The notes beneath the pieces are model-generated. The model worked only from the letters and a program-made list of their open reading frames with translations. It made no database searches and had not been told where the DNA came from. Made by a program: the position numbers and the translations under genes. A stretch of 64,000 bases of DNA from Rhodamnia argentea (Eukaryota > Streptophyta > Magnoliopsida > Myrtales > Myrtaceae), in the NCBI RefSeq assembly GCF_020921035.1, contig NC_063155.1, positions 22,685,294 to 22,749,293 on the forward strand, in the 5' to 3' direction. Positions within the stretch are counted from its first letter, which is position 1. Every line of letters begins with the position of its first letter. Shown piece by piece: positions 1 to 11,457 of the stretch.

Positions 1-1424
1 TTAGTATCTTGAAATGTTGGTCTCTCTCTCTCTCTCTTAAATCTCGGGTCGATACGATGGCAAAAATCACGATCAATCGAGATTAGCATTTTGCTATCTT
101 TTATCGTTTGAAAAGTTTGCTGTCATTGCTAGTGATAATACCCATTGGCTATCTCTTTCTCCCCCCTCAATCAACTTAGATTGGACATGAGATTGTGTTT
201 GGCACTTCATCGAAGCATACGACCCCAAAGGGAAACCACTAGTGGACGGTTGTCCGACAATTATATGTTTAGACGACTACGGCATTTTGTACGACGCACT
301 TGGCTCAATGTACGACCAAGCGTCTTATCGCCCTGTAATTGCCAAATTGAAGTACTGCGATTTGTTTTTGAGTTTGACCTACCATTGTATGACCGTGCAC
401 GAGAAAAATCATAATTTACCAATTTAACATAAGACATCCTAAGCCTTTTAAGTTAAAAATTATCCTACAACCCTTTTCACTTCGAGTACGACGAATTGCT
501 ATACGAATATTATAAAAAATATCAATTTACGACCGTTATATACGACTTCGTCATGAGGGCAGCACCGCCTAGATCCTCTCATTACGACCCCCGTTGAGGG
601 TCGCGAGGAAGGCCTAGTTGCTCTCGTTGGCACAGCGATGGCGCCCATAGCCCTTGCCATTGTCTTGTTCCCTTCTAGTACAACGATACAGATTGCACAA
701 AGAAAAATTAACGGTCTAAGTTTCAAGTTTGGTATGGCTAGTGCAATAACTATTGATGTTATGAGGATGTTTTGACTTTCATGTTACCAGATAAGGCCAT
801 GATTGAACAGCTAGACCTATCGCGAGCATGCAATTTTTAACTAACTTCGGAACAAGGAGAGGAAATCGAGAAACAGACACGGGGTGGGGTAAAGTGTCCG
901 CGCTAGCGCAGTGCACCGGTGGTGGGTTTTGTCGGTTAGAGGTGTACAGCTGGGCAGTACCAGACACGTGTCGGATCTCCCGATTTTTTCTTCACAGCCG
1001 AGGATCTGGCGATTCGATGGGACCCGGCCCTTTTTGTGCGACGCTATTATACTGTCCCGAACGAGGTCGGACGTTTTAATAACACACTACTCTCTCTCTC
1101 TCTCTGCGGGCGCGTTGAATCAGCCACGATTTTCCGCGTGCGAGGAGCTGGAAAATCTTCCTGACATCATGCGATCACGTGACGAAGCACACGTCAGGCG
1201 CCACGTCACCCACGGGCTTCGGCTTGATATTTTGGTGGAGGAGTAAGGCTAAGGCCCTCATCAGAGGTAGCCCAAATCTCCAACGCAAATGGTCCGGATC
1301 CACAGTACATGGGCCAAGAAGCAGAAGCAGATCAGGAGAAGGGGCCCTCTTTTTTTTTGGTCGGAAGGAGAATGGGCTTTCGGCTAGCTGGATATCCTAG
1401 TGGCGAGCGAGGTGTATAAGAAAA
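1..1424. other. Intergenic, no gene recognised
   Basis: Short open frames occur here, but none resembles a protein family I know and none has convincing splice context. A (CT)n run lies near 1085-1105. Nothing else is supported. Confidence 0.5.
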
Positions 1425-1968
1425 ATTTCAAATAAGGACTTGAAGTGTTATTATTTTCTCAAATAAAGATCTAAAATATACTTTATTTCAAAAAAGACCC
1501 GAAGCATCTTTATTGTTTCAAAGAACGATATGATCAAGGGTATTTTCGTCATTTTACATTTTTTTATTATTATTTTTTCATATTTTCATATTTGATATTT
1601 CCTCTTTTTCTCTGTTGGGGCCGGTGAGGGCTCGTCAACAGTCGGCAACCTCGCATCGTCCAGGCGAATGCTTGTGGCCGGCCCTCGCCTGGGCGAGGCT
1701 AGCGACAGCTTCGAGTGGCCTCACTGGCTAGAGGCGACCTCACCTAGCCCTCGTCGGTGGCCGTCCATCGCTTGAGACCAGCCACCGGTGGAAAGGAAAG
1801 GAAAAAGAAGAAAGAAAAAATGGAAGAAAAATTAAAAATATTCAGAAAATGTAAAACGACGAAAATATCCTTGGTCATATATTTTCTTTTTTTCTTTTTA
1901 AACACCGAGGACATGTCAGATCATTCTTTAAAATAATGTCAGTTTCATGTCTTTATTTAAGAAAATGA
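1425..1968. mobile_element. Mutator-like MITE with long imperfect terminal inverted repeats
   Basis: The left end (from about 1428, reading AAATAAGGACTTGAAGTG) is the imperfect inverse of the right end near 1930-1965 (AAATAAAGACATGAAACTGA on the other strand). AT-rich arms of roughly 150-200 bp flank a GC-rich core at about 1615-1790. No transposase reading frame is visible. The same end sequence appears at 63,340, so this is a family. Class (Mutator-like) is inferred from the long TIRs; the target duplication could not be fixed. Confidence 0.5.
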
Positions 1969-2419
1969 GGAAAGAGGAGTGCTGTGAAATACCGAAAGAA
2001 AAAAAACACAGTGACATCGATGAAAAATTCTCTGTCAAGACCTGTCCAGAAGACTCCAGGATTTGCTAGATCGTCCATCGATGGTCAGGAGTTGCGTTCG
2101 TCGGGGCCAAACTGATGACGGACGTACAATGGACGACGAATCGCTCGGCTGCGACGTCGCTTTCCTGCCGAAGAAAAACGTGCGACGGTTCACGAAGTCA
2201 GACGAGTACGACGTCTCCTGCTCATTGAGAACCGAAGCTCTCTATTTATCCTCATGTGGAGTTTGGATCTGTCGGGTTCGCGTACAATGAGCTGTTCGCA
2301 TTGATGGAGTGAAAGCGAGAACACGTTGTACCGGACTGCAACTCTGTTTAGTGCGGTGCAACTTATTTGGCTCAACTTCTGTGAAAATGGGCGTCAAGCC
2401 TTCCACTACGTAGATCCCT

Positions 2420-3137
2420 CGAGGGGTGAGCAATAGAAACAGCCCAGATCGTGCTCGACCGGCCGATTTTGAGAGGTTTTCGAGAATGCCGGTTCGATTT
2501 CGAGTGGGCGGTTCCATTTCCGGTCTAGTTCCCGATTCCAAAAATGGAACCGCCCACTCGTATCTTCTGGACTGGAACGGTTATTTTTTTAAATCTTTAA
2601 CCCTAATCGCAGACTCACAATCACACTCGCTCCACCACCAAATTTTTGCTCCATCGGGCCATGAAGTTGTCGACAGAAGTGGCATATCATGTATGATGTT
2701 TCTCTCCTCTATCATCTATTTTTCCAACCCCTTTGGATTTGTGATTACTGCCCTCAAACTCAGCCTTCTGTTGTGTGTATGTACTTTACGTAATAGAGCC
2801 TACCCTTCCAAAACACCATATAATCAAGCAATGGCCCTAATTTGGCATGAATCAGCTCGTGAAAAATTAATTTAGCATCAAGCACTTTTAGTTTTAGTCT
2901 TCCGGACGGGTGAATATGTGCGACTGTTTTCTAGTTTGCAAAATATATTCAAATCCAACATGATGCAACTAATGAAAGGTTATTTTGGTAAATATGTCAA
3001 TAACGAGAGAGTTTAACAACAAAACACGACAAAAGAACAGGCGACCAGTTCTATTGGACCACTTGGGAGCCGGATTGGTCGGTCCGGTTCCCAATTCCTG
3101 GGTGAGAATTGGATCGCCCGGAAGCCAATCACCCCTT
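2420..3137. mobile_element. Non-autonomous hAT-like element, GGGGTGAGC-end family
   Basis: The left end contains AGGGGTGAGC and the right end is an imperfect inverse (CAATCACCCCTT). Flanking 8-mers AGATCCCT (2412-2419) and AGATCCAT (3138-3145) match at 7 of 8 bases, as expected for an aged hAT target duplication. Subterminal regions are rich in GGTTCC/GGAACC motifs (2490-2570 and 3045-3125), as in the element at 31,321-31,950. The 400-bp interior is not recognised and encodes no transposase. Confidence 0.55.
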
Positions 3138-3145
3138 AGATCCAT

Positions 3146-4498
3146 CCCATTTCTCAAAGATCTTGATAATACCATTGGCTTATTATTGGATTTTTTTATT
3201 ATTAAATTCACTACCCTCATAAAAAATGATTTGCACATCCGCCGTGGGATCATTTGACCTGTAAAAAGATGCTGGTTGTATAATTGTCTCAAAATATATA
3301 TTGATCCTCTCGTGAATGTGTATAATTTATCTCCTTAAGTTTATCGCGGACGCGATGATTATACGATCTCCTTTAGAATTTTGGTAAAATGTGCCCTTTA
3401 GGCACGTTGATTATGAATTGTAAGTTATGATTTATTGTCACGTGCTAAAAGAAATGCAACTTTTTTTTGCATCCATTTTGTCTTTATGCCTATTTATGAT
3501 CGTTCCCGCTATTTTTAGATTCGGTAATTTCCTCCAAACTAGTGATTTTATGCTATTGCTCTTCATCACCCATGGATTTGTATTTATGCAAAATTAAAAT
3601 TAAATGGCCTAAAAAATGTACTGTGCTTAGTAAAAATAAAAAGGACCAATGCATTTTGCACCTAGGGTTAAAGTACGATTAGTGGCACAATCGTGGAGTT
3701 ATGACTTGGTGGACTCCGAAGATACACGCCAGGAAAGATCCAACTTTATCTGCCTCACGTGATGTAGGGTTCATAAATTGCCAAGTGGCGACGTCTTGTT
3801 CATCAGCATCTCATCAACGTTTTCAAGGCACTAGCGGTCCCGTTATCTTTACTTTTCCGGTCAATTTCACTGTTGATCGCGGTAACTCGAGTTTTACCTC
3901 CAAATTATCAGTTGTTGGGTGAATCTACACCATGCTGTTTTTCTGTACGAAAATAAAGCACGGTAATAAGGCACGATTTTGGCTTTTGCCATGCTTTCTA
4001 AGCTACACACTTTGTTGTCTTGACGTGTTCTTGGGGATGCTTGGTCGGAATAGGAAGGGGTACATCGCAACTTACGATCAACAACCTTGATGATCGAAAC
4101 GCAAGTCGTTCAACCGAGCGTATCTAGCAAAAAGCCTTAAGCTACCGATTTTTGTTAGGCTTATCTCGTATTCAGGTTAGGCATGTAGGACCGGCCTCCT
4201 TGGCAGCGTGAGGTAGTCGACGAGGGAAGAAGCGAACAAGGGGTAAGTCTCTGTTGAAGAAAATTCTCGCGTCAATCACGGCGAAATGAGAGAACATGTC
4301 CATGGCCATGCGATTCGTGAAGCATTGGCTTCGCGTCACAGTCTCATTAGGTGTCTGTCCTGCACCTTAAACATCCAAGAAACTGTCTTACCATGTTAAC
4401 ATCACCTTGAGTGATTGACCTGGCAAGAAGCCAAGAAGTCGTCTGTCAATCGTTTAGAATGTGCTCTTGAATTTTCCAAATCCTAGGCCATGGAGCTG
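3146..4498. other. Intergenic, upstream of the glucanase gene
   Basis: No coding sequence or known repeat is recognised. The last few hundred bases are the likely promoter region of the beta-1,3-glucanase gene. Confidence 0.4.
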
Positions 4499-4505
4499 CA
4501 TATAA
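4499..4505 (+). promoter_or_regulatory. TATA box of the glucanase gene
   Basis: An ATATAAG motif lies about 90 bp before the start codon at 4591, a normal distance for a plant core promoter with a short leader. Assignment is by position and motif only. Confidence 0.5.
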
Positions 4506-4590
4506 GCTGGAGATCTACGGAGATAAGCATCCGGGGATCTGCTTTCGTCCCTTTAAAGAGTTTTTGTTTTCCATAGTCAGTTTCGACGAA

Positions 4591-5887
4591 ATGAGTAACA
4601 AGAATGTTATGGCTTCGCTTATGCTCGCTCTCGGCCTGCTACTAGCAGGAGCAGGAATGACAGGTTCCTTCCTTGTTCTTCTGCTTTTCCTTTAAGCATG
4701 TATCGTCCCGTAATGGGAACAGATGTTGTCTTCGACCCGAGGTATCGACCAAGCATGTTCGGGACATGTCTGAAATCTACACGGTGATAGATAGAGTGAT
4801 TGGAGTAGATGCTTTTATTGAACACTATAGTCAAAACGATTTCACTTCCTAACTCTGCTCAACTGTTTGATTGCTCATGAAGCTATAAAAAAACGTCACA
4901 TTCTCCTTTCATCAATGCATCATTTCATTTCACAATCCAGGTGCGCAGTCCGTAGGCGTCTGCTATGGACGGAACGGCAACAATCTGCCTAGTCAGGCGG
5001 AAGTGATCGAGCTGTTCAAGGCCAACAACATCGGAAGGATGAGGATTTACGATCCAGACCAAGCCACTCTCCAGGCCCTGAGAGGATCCAACATCGAACT
5101 CATCCTCGGCGTTCTTAACGACAACCTCCAGGCTCTAACCGATGCCTCCACGGCATCCAACTGGGTCCAAAACAACGTCGTGGCATTCTCGTCCGATGTC
5201 AAGATCAAGTACATCGCGGTCGGGAATGAAGTCCCCCCGGGCGACGCAAAAGCCCCCTACGTCCTCCCCGCAATGCAGAACATCCAAAACGCCCTCACAT
5301 CCGCCAATTTGCAGGGCCAGATCAAGGTCTCCACGGCAGTTGACACAGGTCTGCTAGGCGTATCCTACCCCCCGTCGAACGGGGCATTCAGTGACACCGC
5401 AAGTCAATTCATAGGCCCCATTATTAGCTTCTTGGTCAATAACGGCTCACCGCTCCTAGCCAACATCTACCCCTACTTCAGCTACACACAGAATATGCAG
5501 AGCATTGATCTTGCCTATGCTCTATTTACATCACCAGGAGTGGTGGTAACGGACGGTGCATATCAGTACCAAAACCTGTTTGACGCATTGGTGGACTCCC
5601 TTTACTCCGCCTTGGAAAGAGCTGGTGGGTCAAGTTTGGCAATCGTTGTATCAGAGAGTGGATGGCCATCGGAAGGCGGCACTGCAGCTTCACTAGGCAA
5701 TGCAGGCACTTACTATGCAAATCTGATCAGCCATGTGAAGCAAGGCACGCCCAAGAAAGCCGGCCAGGCCATCGAGGCATACTTATTTGCAATGTTTGAT
5801 GAGAACCTAAAAGCAGCCGGGGTCGAGCAGCATTTTGGACTCTTCACTCCCAGCAAGCAACTGAAATACCAAATCTCTTTTCCTTGA
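4591..5887 (+). CDS. Glucan endo-1,3-beta-glucosidase (GH17)
   Basis: Two exons, 4591-4663 and 4941-5887 (phase 1 junction, GT-AG), give 339 residues, the normal size for a class without extra C-terminal domains. It hydrolyses internal beta-1,3-glucan bonds in callose or fungal walls. Residues 1-26 form a signal peptide, and the mature chain would begin QSVGVCYG as in PR-2 proteins. The only intron falls in the signal-peptide region, as is usual in this family. The catalytic acid Glu121 lies in AVGNEVPPG and the nucleophile Glu263 in VVSESGWPSEGG. The chain ends soon after LKYQISFP, with no vacuolar extension, GPI signal or X8 domain, so secretion to the apoplast is inferred. No disabling change is seen. 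It stands alone, facing away from the next gene. Confidence 0.93.
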
Positions 5888-6581
5888 GAGAAAAAACCAA
5901 GTGAGACTACACTTATAGTTGTAATAAGGGTGCTGCTCATCCACTGGAAATGTAGCTGCGCACGGTATTGAATAACAAGCAAATAAAAAGATGTGAACTG
6001 ATTGTGTAACATTACAAGACAGATGTGTCAACTTTTACACTATGATATTCCTAGTAGAAACCATGTATCCCGTTGTCCTCCTAGAAAAATAACTCACAAA
6101 GGGAAGGGGAAGTATGCCTGCTATCTCCGGACAGTGATCTAAGATTATACTCTTTGCATATCTCCATTTTCCTCAAGAGAAAAATCAAATTGTGATCTTA
6201 TTTTCTCCAGCGTTCTCACACTATTATCGATAAATCAGCAAAGGTGAGGATATACCATAATATCTTGCTTTTACACGAAGTTAAATATGATATATACCAC
6301 AACTAGTACACTGTTTGTTTAATTTACAACCGCACACGAATGATGTGAGCGTGTGATCACCGTCCGTGCTGGAAATATTCTAAGAGATGTGGTGTCATTT
6401 CCCAACAAAAAGGAAGAAGAAGATAGCCAAAGAAAAGAAGTAGAGAGGAAGTGAAATGGGCCAATTATACTAGGTCACTTGGCATCAACAAATAGGAAGT
6501 GGTAACACCATTCTGGAACTGATTATCCACATCTCTTGTGCTTCTGCATTATTACTTCGAATTTGAGAGCGATATTCACAG
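5888..6581. other. Convergent 3' ends, no gene
   Basis: This holds the 3' UTR of the glucanase gene and the 3' flank of the minus-strand propeller gene. An AATAAA-like motif occurs at about 5979. No other gene is seen. Confidence 0.5.
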
Positions 6582-9500
6582 TCATGATGCCATAGCAGTC
6601 CAGTAGTTCGCCACACATAAGCTTGTCGGTGTCCCTATAATACGTGACCATGCCCAATCCGCTTCTCCTACTCGTCGCATCTCCGCCAACTGCCACAGAA
6701 ACATCTTGTGAGGAGCAATATTGGATAACTGTGATTCTGTTTATGGTTTTTCGATTCACCAGTATCATGCTCTAAGGTTATAATGGCTAAGTCATTGATC
6801 TAATGTTCAGTTTTTGAGATGTACTCTAGACGTTCATGTACAAAAAATATGGGCGACACTGTCATAGTTTGTAATCGTAAGGCAATAGTGGCTCACCCTT
6901 CCGTCTTTCAGCTCAAAGATCACTGAGTCATCAGAAAATGGAATTGGCCTCGTGGGGGCGACCTGTATTTCGAAGCACAAGGGGTGAGTTTCGACAAAAC
7001 TTGGGGTCCAAGCAAGACACGACAGCGATGCATGAACTAACTTTTGTGTCACAGTTCCTGTCGAGGTCATCGAATTGTGTCGGTTCCTTCTCGGCTCCAG
7101 CATTAGTATCTTTAGGGATGCAAATTGCATCATGCGCGCCACTTGCTTTCGTCTCTCTGTGATCCTCGGAGGCTGTGTTTCCTATGTATGGGTGACCGAA
7201 GCTTTTCCATTTCCATGTCGTCTCTTCCGTGTACCTCATATATACATCTCCGTCTGAACCGATCACGAATAATTGATTACCCTCAAAGCAAGGACCTGGT
7301 GGACATACCAACGTGACGGCTTTATGTGGTGTTCCATGTTCCACCCAATTCCACCCATTGACTGTGCTCCATTGATATTCTACTAGTCCACCGTCTCGAG
7401 AAAGAACAAAAATGGAACCTTCTAAGGATACCGAGGATGGACGCATCACGGTTCCAGGCGACCCAGATAAGAGTAAGTGCCGGGATTGGTAATGCTCATG
7501 CCACAACTCTGTCACTTTGTTGTACTGATATAATCTTCCATCTGTGCCGACAACGAATACTATGTTTCTTCTGAATAGTTCTTGATCTATGATGCATGAG
7601 ACCTTTGTATTTGGAGGGTTTCGGCAATCTTTCCATTTGAACTTCCTCATGAAAACCTGCAAAAATAGTCGTGTAGTACATTTCGATAACTTGTCTTAAA
7701 CGAGTTGGAGCAATGCAAAATCAACAGGGACTAGAGCTATATCCATCTTTGTTCTGTCAGAAAATGTTTAGCAATTTGAAAATTGAAGCAACATTGGGGA
7801 TCATTTTCGTTATTGACAGAAATTCTTGTCAACGAGTGATTCTTTTGCACCATCTGCACAACCATGCTTGTGAGAATCCTCCGCTACTTGATGGAATATG
7901 TGAACCGAAAAGGATGCACGAGAAAATCTTTGATTATTCTGAACGATTTGTATCTTAATCACCATTGCCATTTCAGCATATTAAGACATGAAAAGGACTG
8001 ACCTATAGGTAAAGGCATTCTAGTTGGATGTGGACTACTCACTGTGAATTGCATCAATCTTCCACTTTTGCTCACGAAGAAGAGCGCATCATCTACTGTG
8101 AGTTTACTTTCTCTGCCTGGTATCCCATCCCATGGCGGACCTGCTCTAACTTGCCTTCCTTTCCTCATAGCTGTGCAATTCACCCAAGTGAGCTCGTTGC
8201 TGCTTCTCTCTCTCATCAGCAAACTCTTGTAAATGTCAGCAAGAAATAGGCTCCCGTTGTAGTTCCCTAGCACGACTTTCATTGCAGTTGGGTGGTCGTG
8301 CTGCAGCCAAAACCAAATATTGTCAGCATAGAGATACTCAAAGGTCAAACCGCCATCTGTTATCAGGAAAAATGATCTGCTTCCATGCATCACACGCAGC
8401 CGGAAATTAGCGTTCATCCTATCATCTGGGAAAGTATGTTGCTGCACATTTGTTCCCTCTGATGTGCCTGGAAGTAAGTAGCTTTCTTGTGTCGCGCTTG
8501 CCTTTCTCCTCCTTGTTACCATGCTTGTAGTTCCTGAATCATTTGGCTCGTCTTTAGTGCCCGTTACGCAATTTGCAGGTCCGCGTTCTTCAGTGCAATA
8601 CTCTGCATTCCATCCTTCACTTTCTGGGGCATCAAATACTGACCAGACATACTTGGACGAGGGTTTCTTCCTGATGTTGGGTTGACCAGGGCCTGAATTT
8701 TCACCCCCAAGTCCTGGCAGGTGTAGCTCTGCAAGTCGGCCATCATCAAGTGCAAAAATTACTCTTCCGATCTGTAACTGTACCCCCGAAATACCCCTCG
8801 CAGCTTTACCATGCATCGGATGCATGTGATTAGCCCAAACATCCATAGGTGGCTTCTGGACCACTTCTAAGCAGTTCCAAGGTGAGGAATAACATACAGC
8901 AACAGCCAACCACAGTGAAAAATATTGCTGGTGAGTTCGAGATATGCACCTTTTAGCTCCAATGCAAAGTAAATTCTTTTTTGACGCGAAGACAGATTTT
9001 CTTTTTCATGTAATTGCATGATGAGGTTTTCTCATAACAATACCTGAATGTTTCGGTATTCTATATTCCACAACAGAGCCTGAGGATGTCGTGAAGAACA
9101 GAGAGTACATGTTTTCACTGAATTCATGTTGTAGAACTAGGGTCATGGATGTCAGGTTATGATTGTTTGGACTTCCATGAGATATCCATTTCCACTTCTG
9201 TTGGTGTATTCGCCTTTCAACTAGATCCCCGGCCTGCATGAGGAGTTTGTAGATATAAAGCAAGCAAGAGATTCGTAGAGATGCGGGCATCTTAGTTTCA
9301 CAGATAAATAGCCCTTCATTTTGGTCATCTAGCACTTTTTAAGATCGCCGTTATTTCAATACATAACATCAAGAAGATGCTTCAAATTTTGTAAATTCGT
9401 CTAGGTTAAAACGTTGAAAAGTTTAGTGTAGCAACAGGCAAAGTTTACGGATAATTCCAGCCGACATCTTCAAAGGATTTTCCATATGAATAGGACATGA

Positions 9501-11457
9501 GCATGCCTTATTTCAGTATGGTCACTTGTATCATATCACTTTGGCAACCTAGGTTACTCCTGCGATATGAAAGGTCTCTTACTAGTAGTCATTCACTCTT
9601 TCAATCTACTAACGAAAAGATTGGTATGCATGAGTAGAACCTTTGTAAGAAGAAAGACGGAAGCGGAATGATCTCCGTTCATCCCCAGTAAAGTACAACC
9701 CCGAGCGACTGTCAGAGAAGCATCTTCTTCTCTTCCCTGTTTCATGATGTGCTTCTTCCATGGCGGCTTTGAGCTTTTATCATACTCGTAAAGATCACCT
9801 TTTGAGCTGCATTCAATATCTCTTGTTCAGTTGACTCGACATAGGCAAGTTGGAACAGTTCACCAAATAATTCAATTGCACATGCTTTACTAGTACACAT
9901 TATGTAATGGAAGCCTTTTGCCAACTTGAATCCAGTCCGGTTATTTAGTTAAGTTTTATCAGATTGTGTGTCGGTTGGTAGGCATGTTAATATGCCAGCT
10001 GCGTTGGTTAAGTTCACCGGCAGTGATATCAAGGGACAAAGGCAGCGAGAGATTTTACCTTATGATAAATACTGCTTCTGGTCGCAAAGCGCCCGCATCA
10101 GTTATCAAGGCAACATTAGCACCAGGGGGTCGGCCGTGATTTACCCATCTGTGCTTAGAGAACATACAAGCTAATGGCATATGAGTTTCTTGACAAATAA
10201 TCTACGAGAATCGGAGTTTCAAATTCATGTCATTACCTTCGATTCAATATCTGTCTCGTCTACAACATCACATATTTGGTTCTTACCTTGGGGGCTCTAT
10301 GTCACTCAGCTCCAACAACGCTCCGTTCTTCGTGCAGAAATAAACACTCCTGGAAAAAAGGCGGAGTTATGTTCAGTTATCATCGCGAGATGTCCTACTA
10401 CGATAGTCCCGCCATGACAATCAAATGAATATGTTCTTTTCGGTTCCTATGGTTGCATACTGGAATTGATTTACTCACATTCCATCAAATGAAACAACAC
10501 CTGACTTTATTTGGGTGATTGAAGCCTTTTCCTTCTCTTGACTTGAGCTCGAATTGAACTTCACAGGGACCTCTACCCAAATTGGCTGTGAACTTTCACT
10601 GAGTTGCATCTGGAAAAATGAAAAAAGTATGCGTGAGTCAGCTTACTTCAATTCAGAATTTTGGGATACTTTGCCATCAGTTTTGTAGGCAAGAAGAGAC
10701 TTAACACGTAAAAAGTTAATACATCTATGAGCAAGTGCAATCAATCTCTCGAAACTAACGGCTGAACTAGGAGCAGATAAGCCAGATATGCCTTGCACAT
10801 TAGACTTATCTGACCCTTGCACTCGCCTTCGTGATGTTGATGTTTTCTCTTAGCATCCGAAACAAGTCTAAAGCGAGAGCACTCCACCTGGCATAGCTGA
10901 CCCGCTTCAGACAGAGCAAGTATCGTATGGTTGATGATGAAAACCGATATTGCGCGACCTGCTGGTGTCGCGAAATCATGGGGTGCCAGAACCCATTGCA
11001 CTCCGTTCCAGAACCTCTCATAGATGGACCCGCTCTCTCCCGTGATCCAAATTGACGTCTCCGACATCTTAGTAACAGAGAGTCTCTTCCTGAGAGGCAG
11101 AACCATGCTGGAGCCATCTGCCGCTTCTCCTCTGTCATCTTTAGCCGACGTCTCACTTTGTTCGGGATCATGGGATTGCCTTTCCCATCGCTCTTCACCG
11201 TGCGACCTCCGATCAAGCGAACCAACCTTGGTGCAGTTGTCATTAGCACAGGTCACCAGATCATAAGGCAGTTGAACCTCAACCCAGCGGTTGGTTTGCT
11301 CATCAAACTCCCAGAACCGATCCGTTTTCTGCTCGAATTGCCGCACGCTGTGCTGAATATATTCATAGGGGTACCAGGAAGCGTAGCCGCGCACAACCGG
11401 ATGATCCACCAGCCAGACGACCGAGATGAACACTAGGACCATCCCTGCAGCACACAT
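6582..11457 (-). CDS. Secreted or membrane-linked beta-propeller-like protein, plant family of unknown function
   Basis: Ten exons (10888-11457, 10479-10609, 10287-10349, 10059-10148, 9641-9806, 9044-9233, 8043-8866, 7042-7656, 6897-6962, 6582-6689) join in frame to 940 residues. All introns are GT-AG. Residues 1-24 look like a signal peptide or anchor; mature sequence starts near SWYPYEYIQHSVRQFEQKTD. The rest is built of about nine degenerate repeats. Each has a hydrophobic strand, a D/S-G-x-L turn and a WxWxxHGxP-type motif, for example NWVEHGTPHKAVTL, WKWISHGSPNN and RWVNHGRPPGANVALIT. This suggests a tachylectin- or fucolectin-like propeller. The C-terminus (LAEMRRVGEADWAWSRIIGT) is highly conserved in homologues I recall. 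Function is unknown and ligand binding is a guess. A possible acceptor (GTGCTGCAG) directly before the second Met leaves the true start uncertain. Confidence 0.85.
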
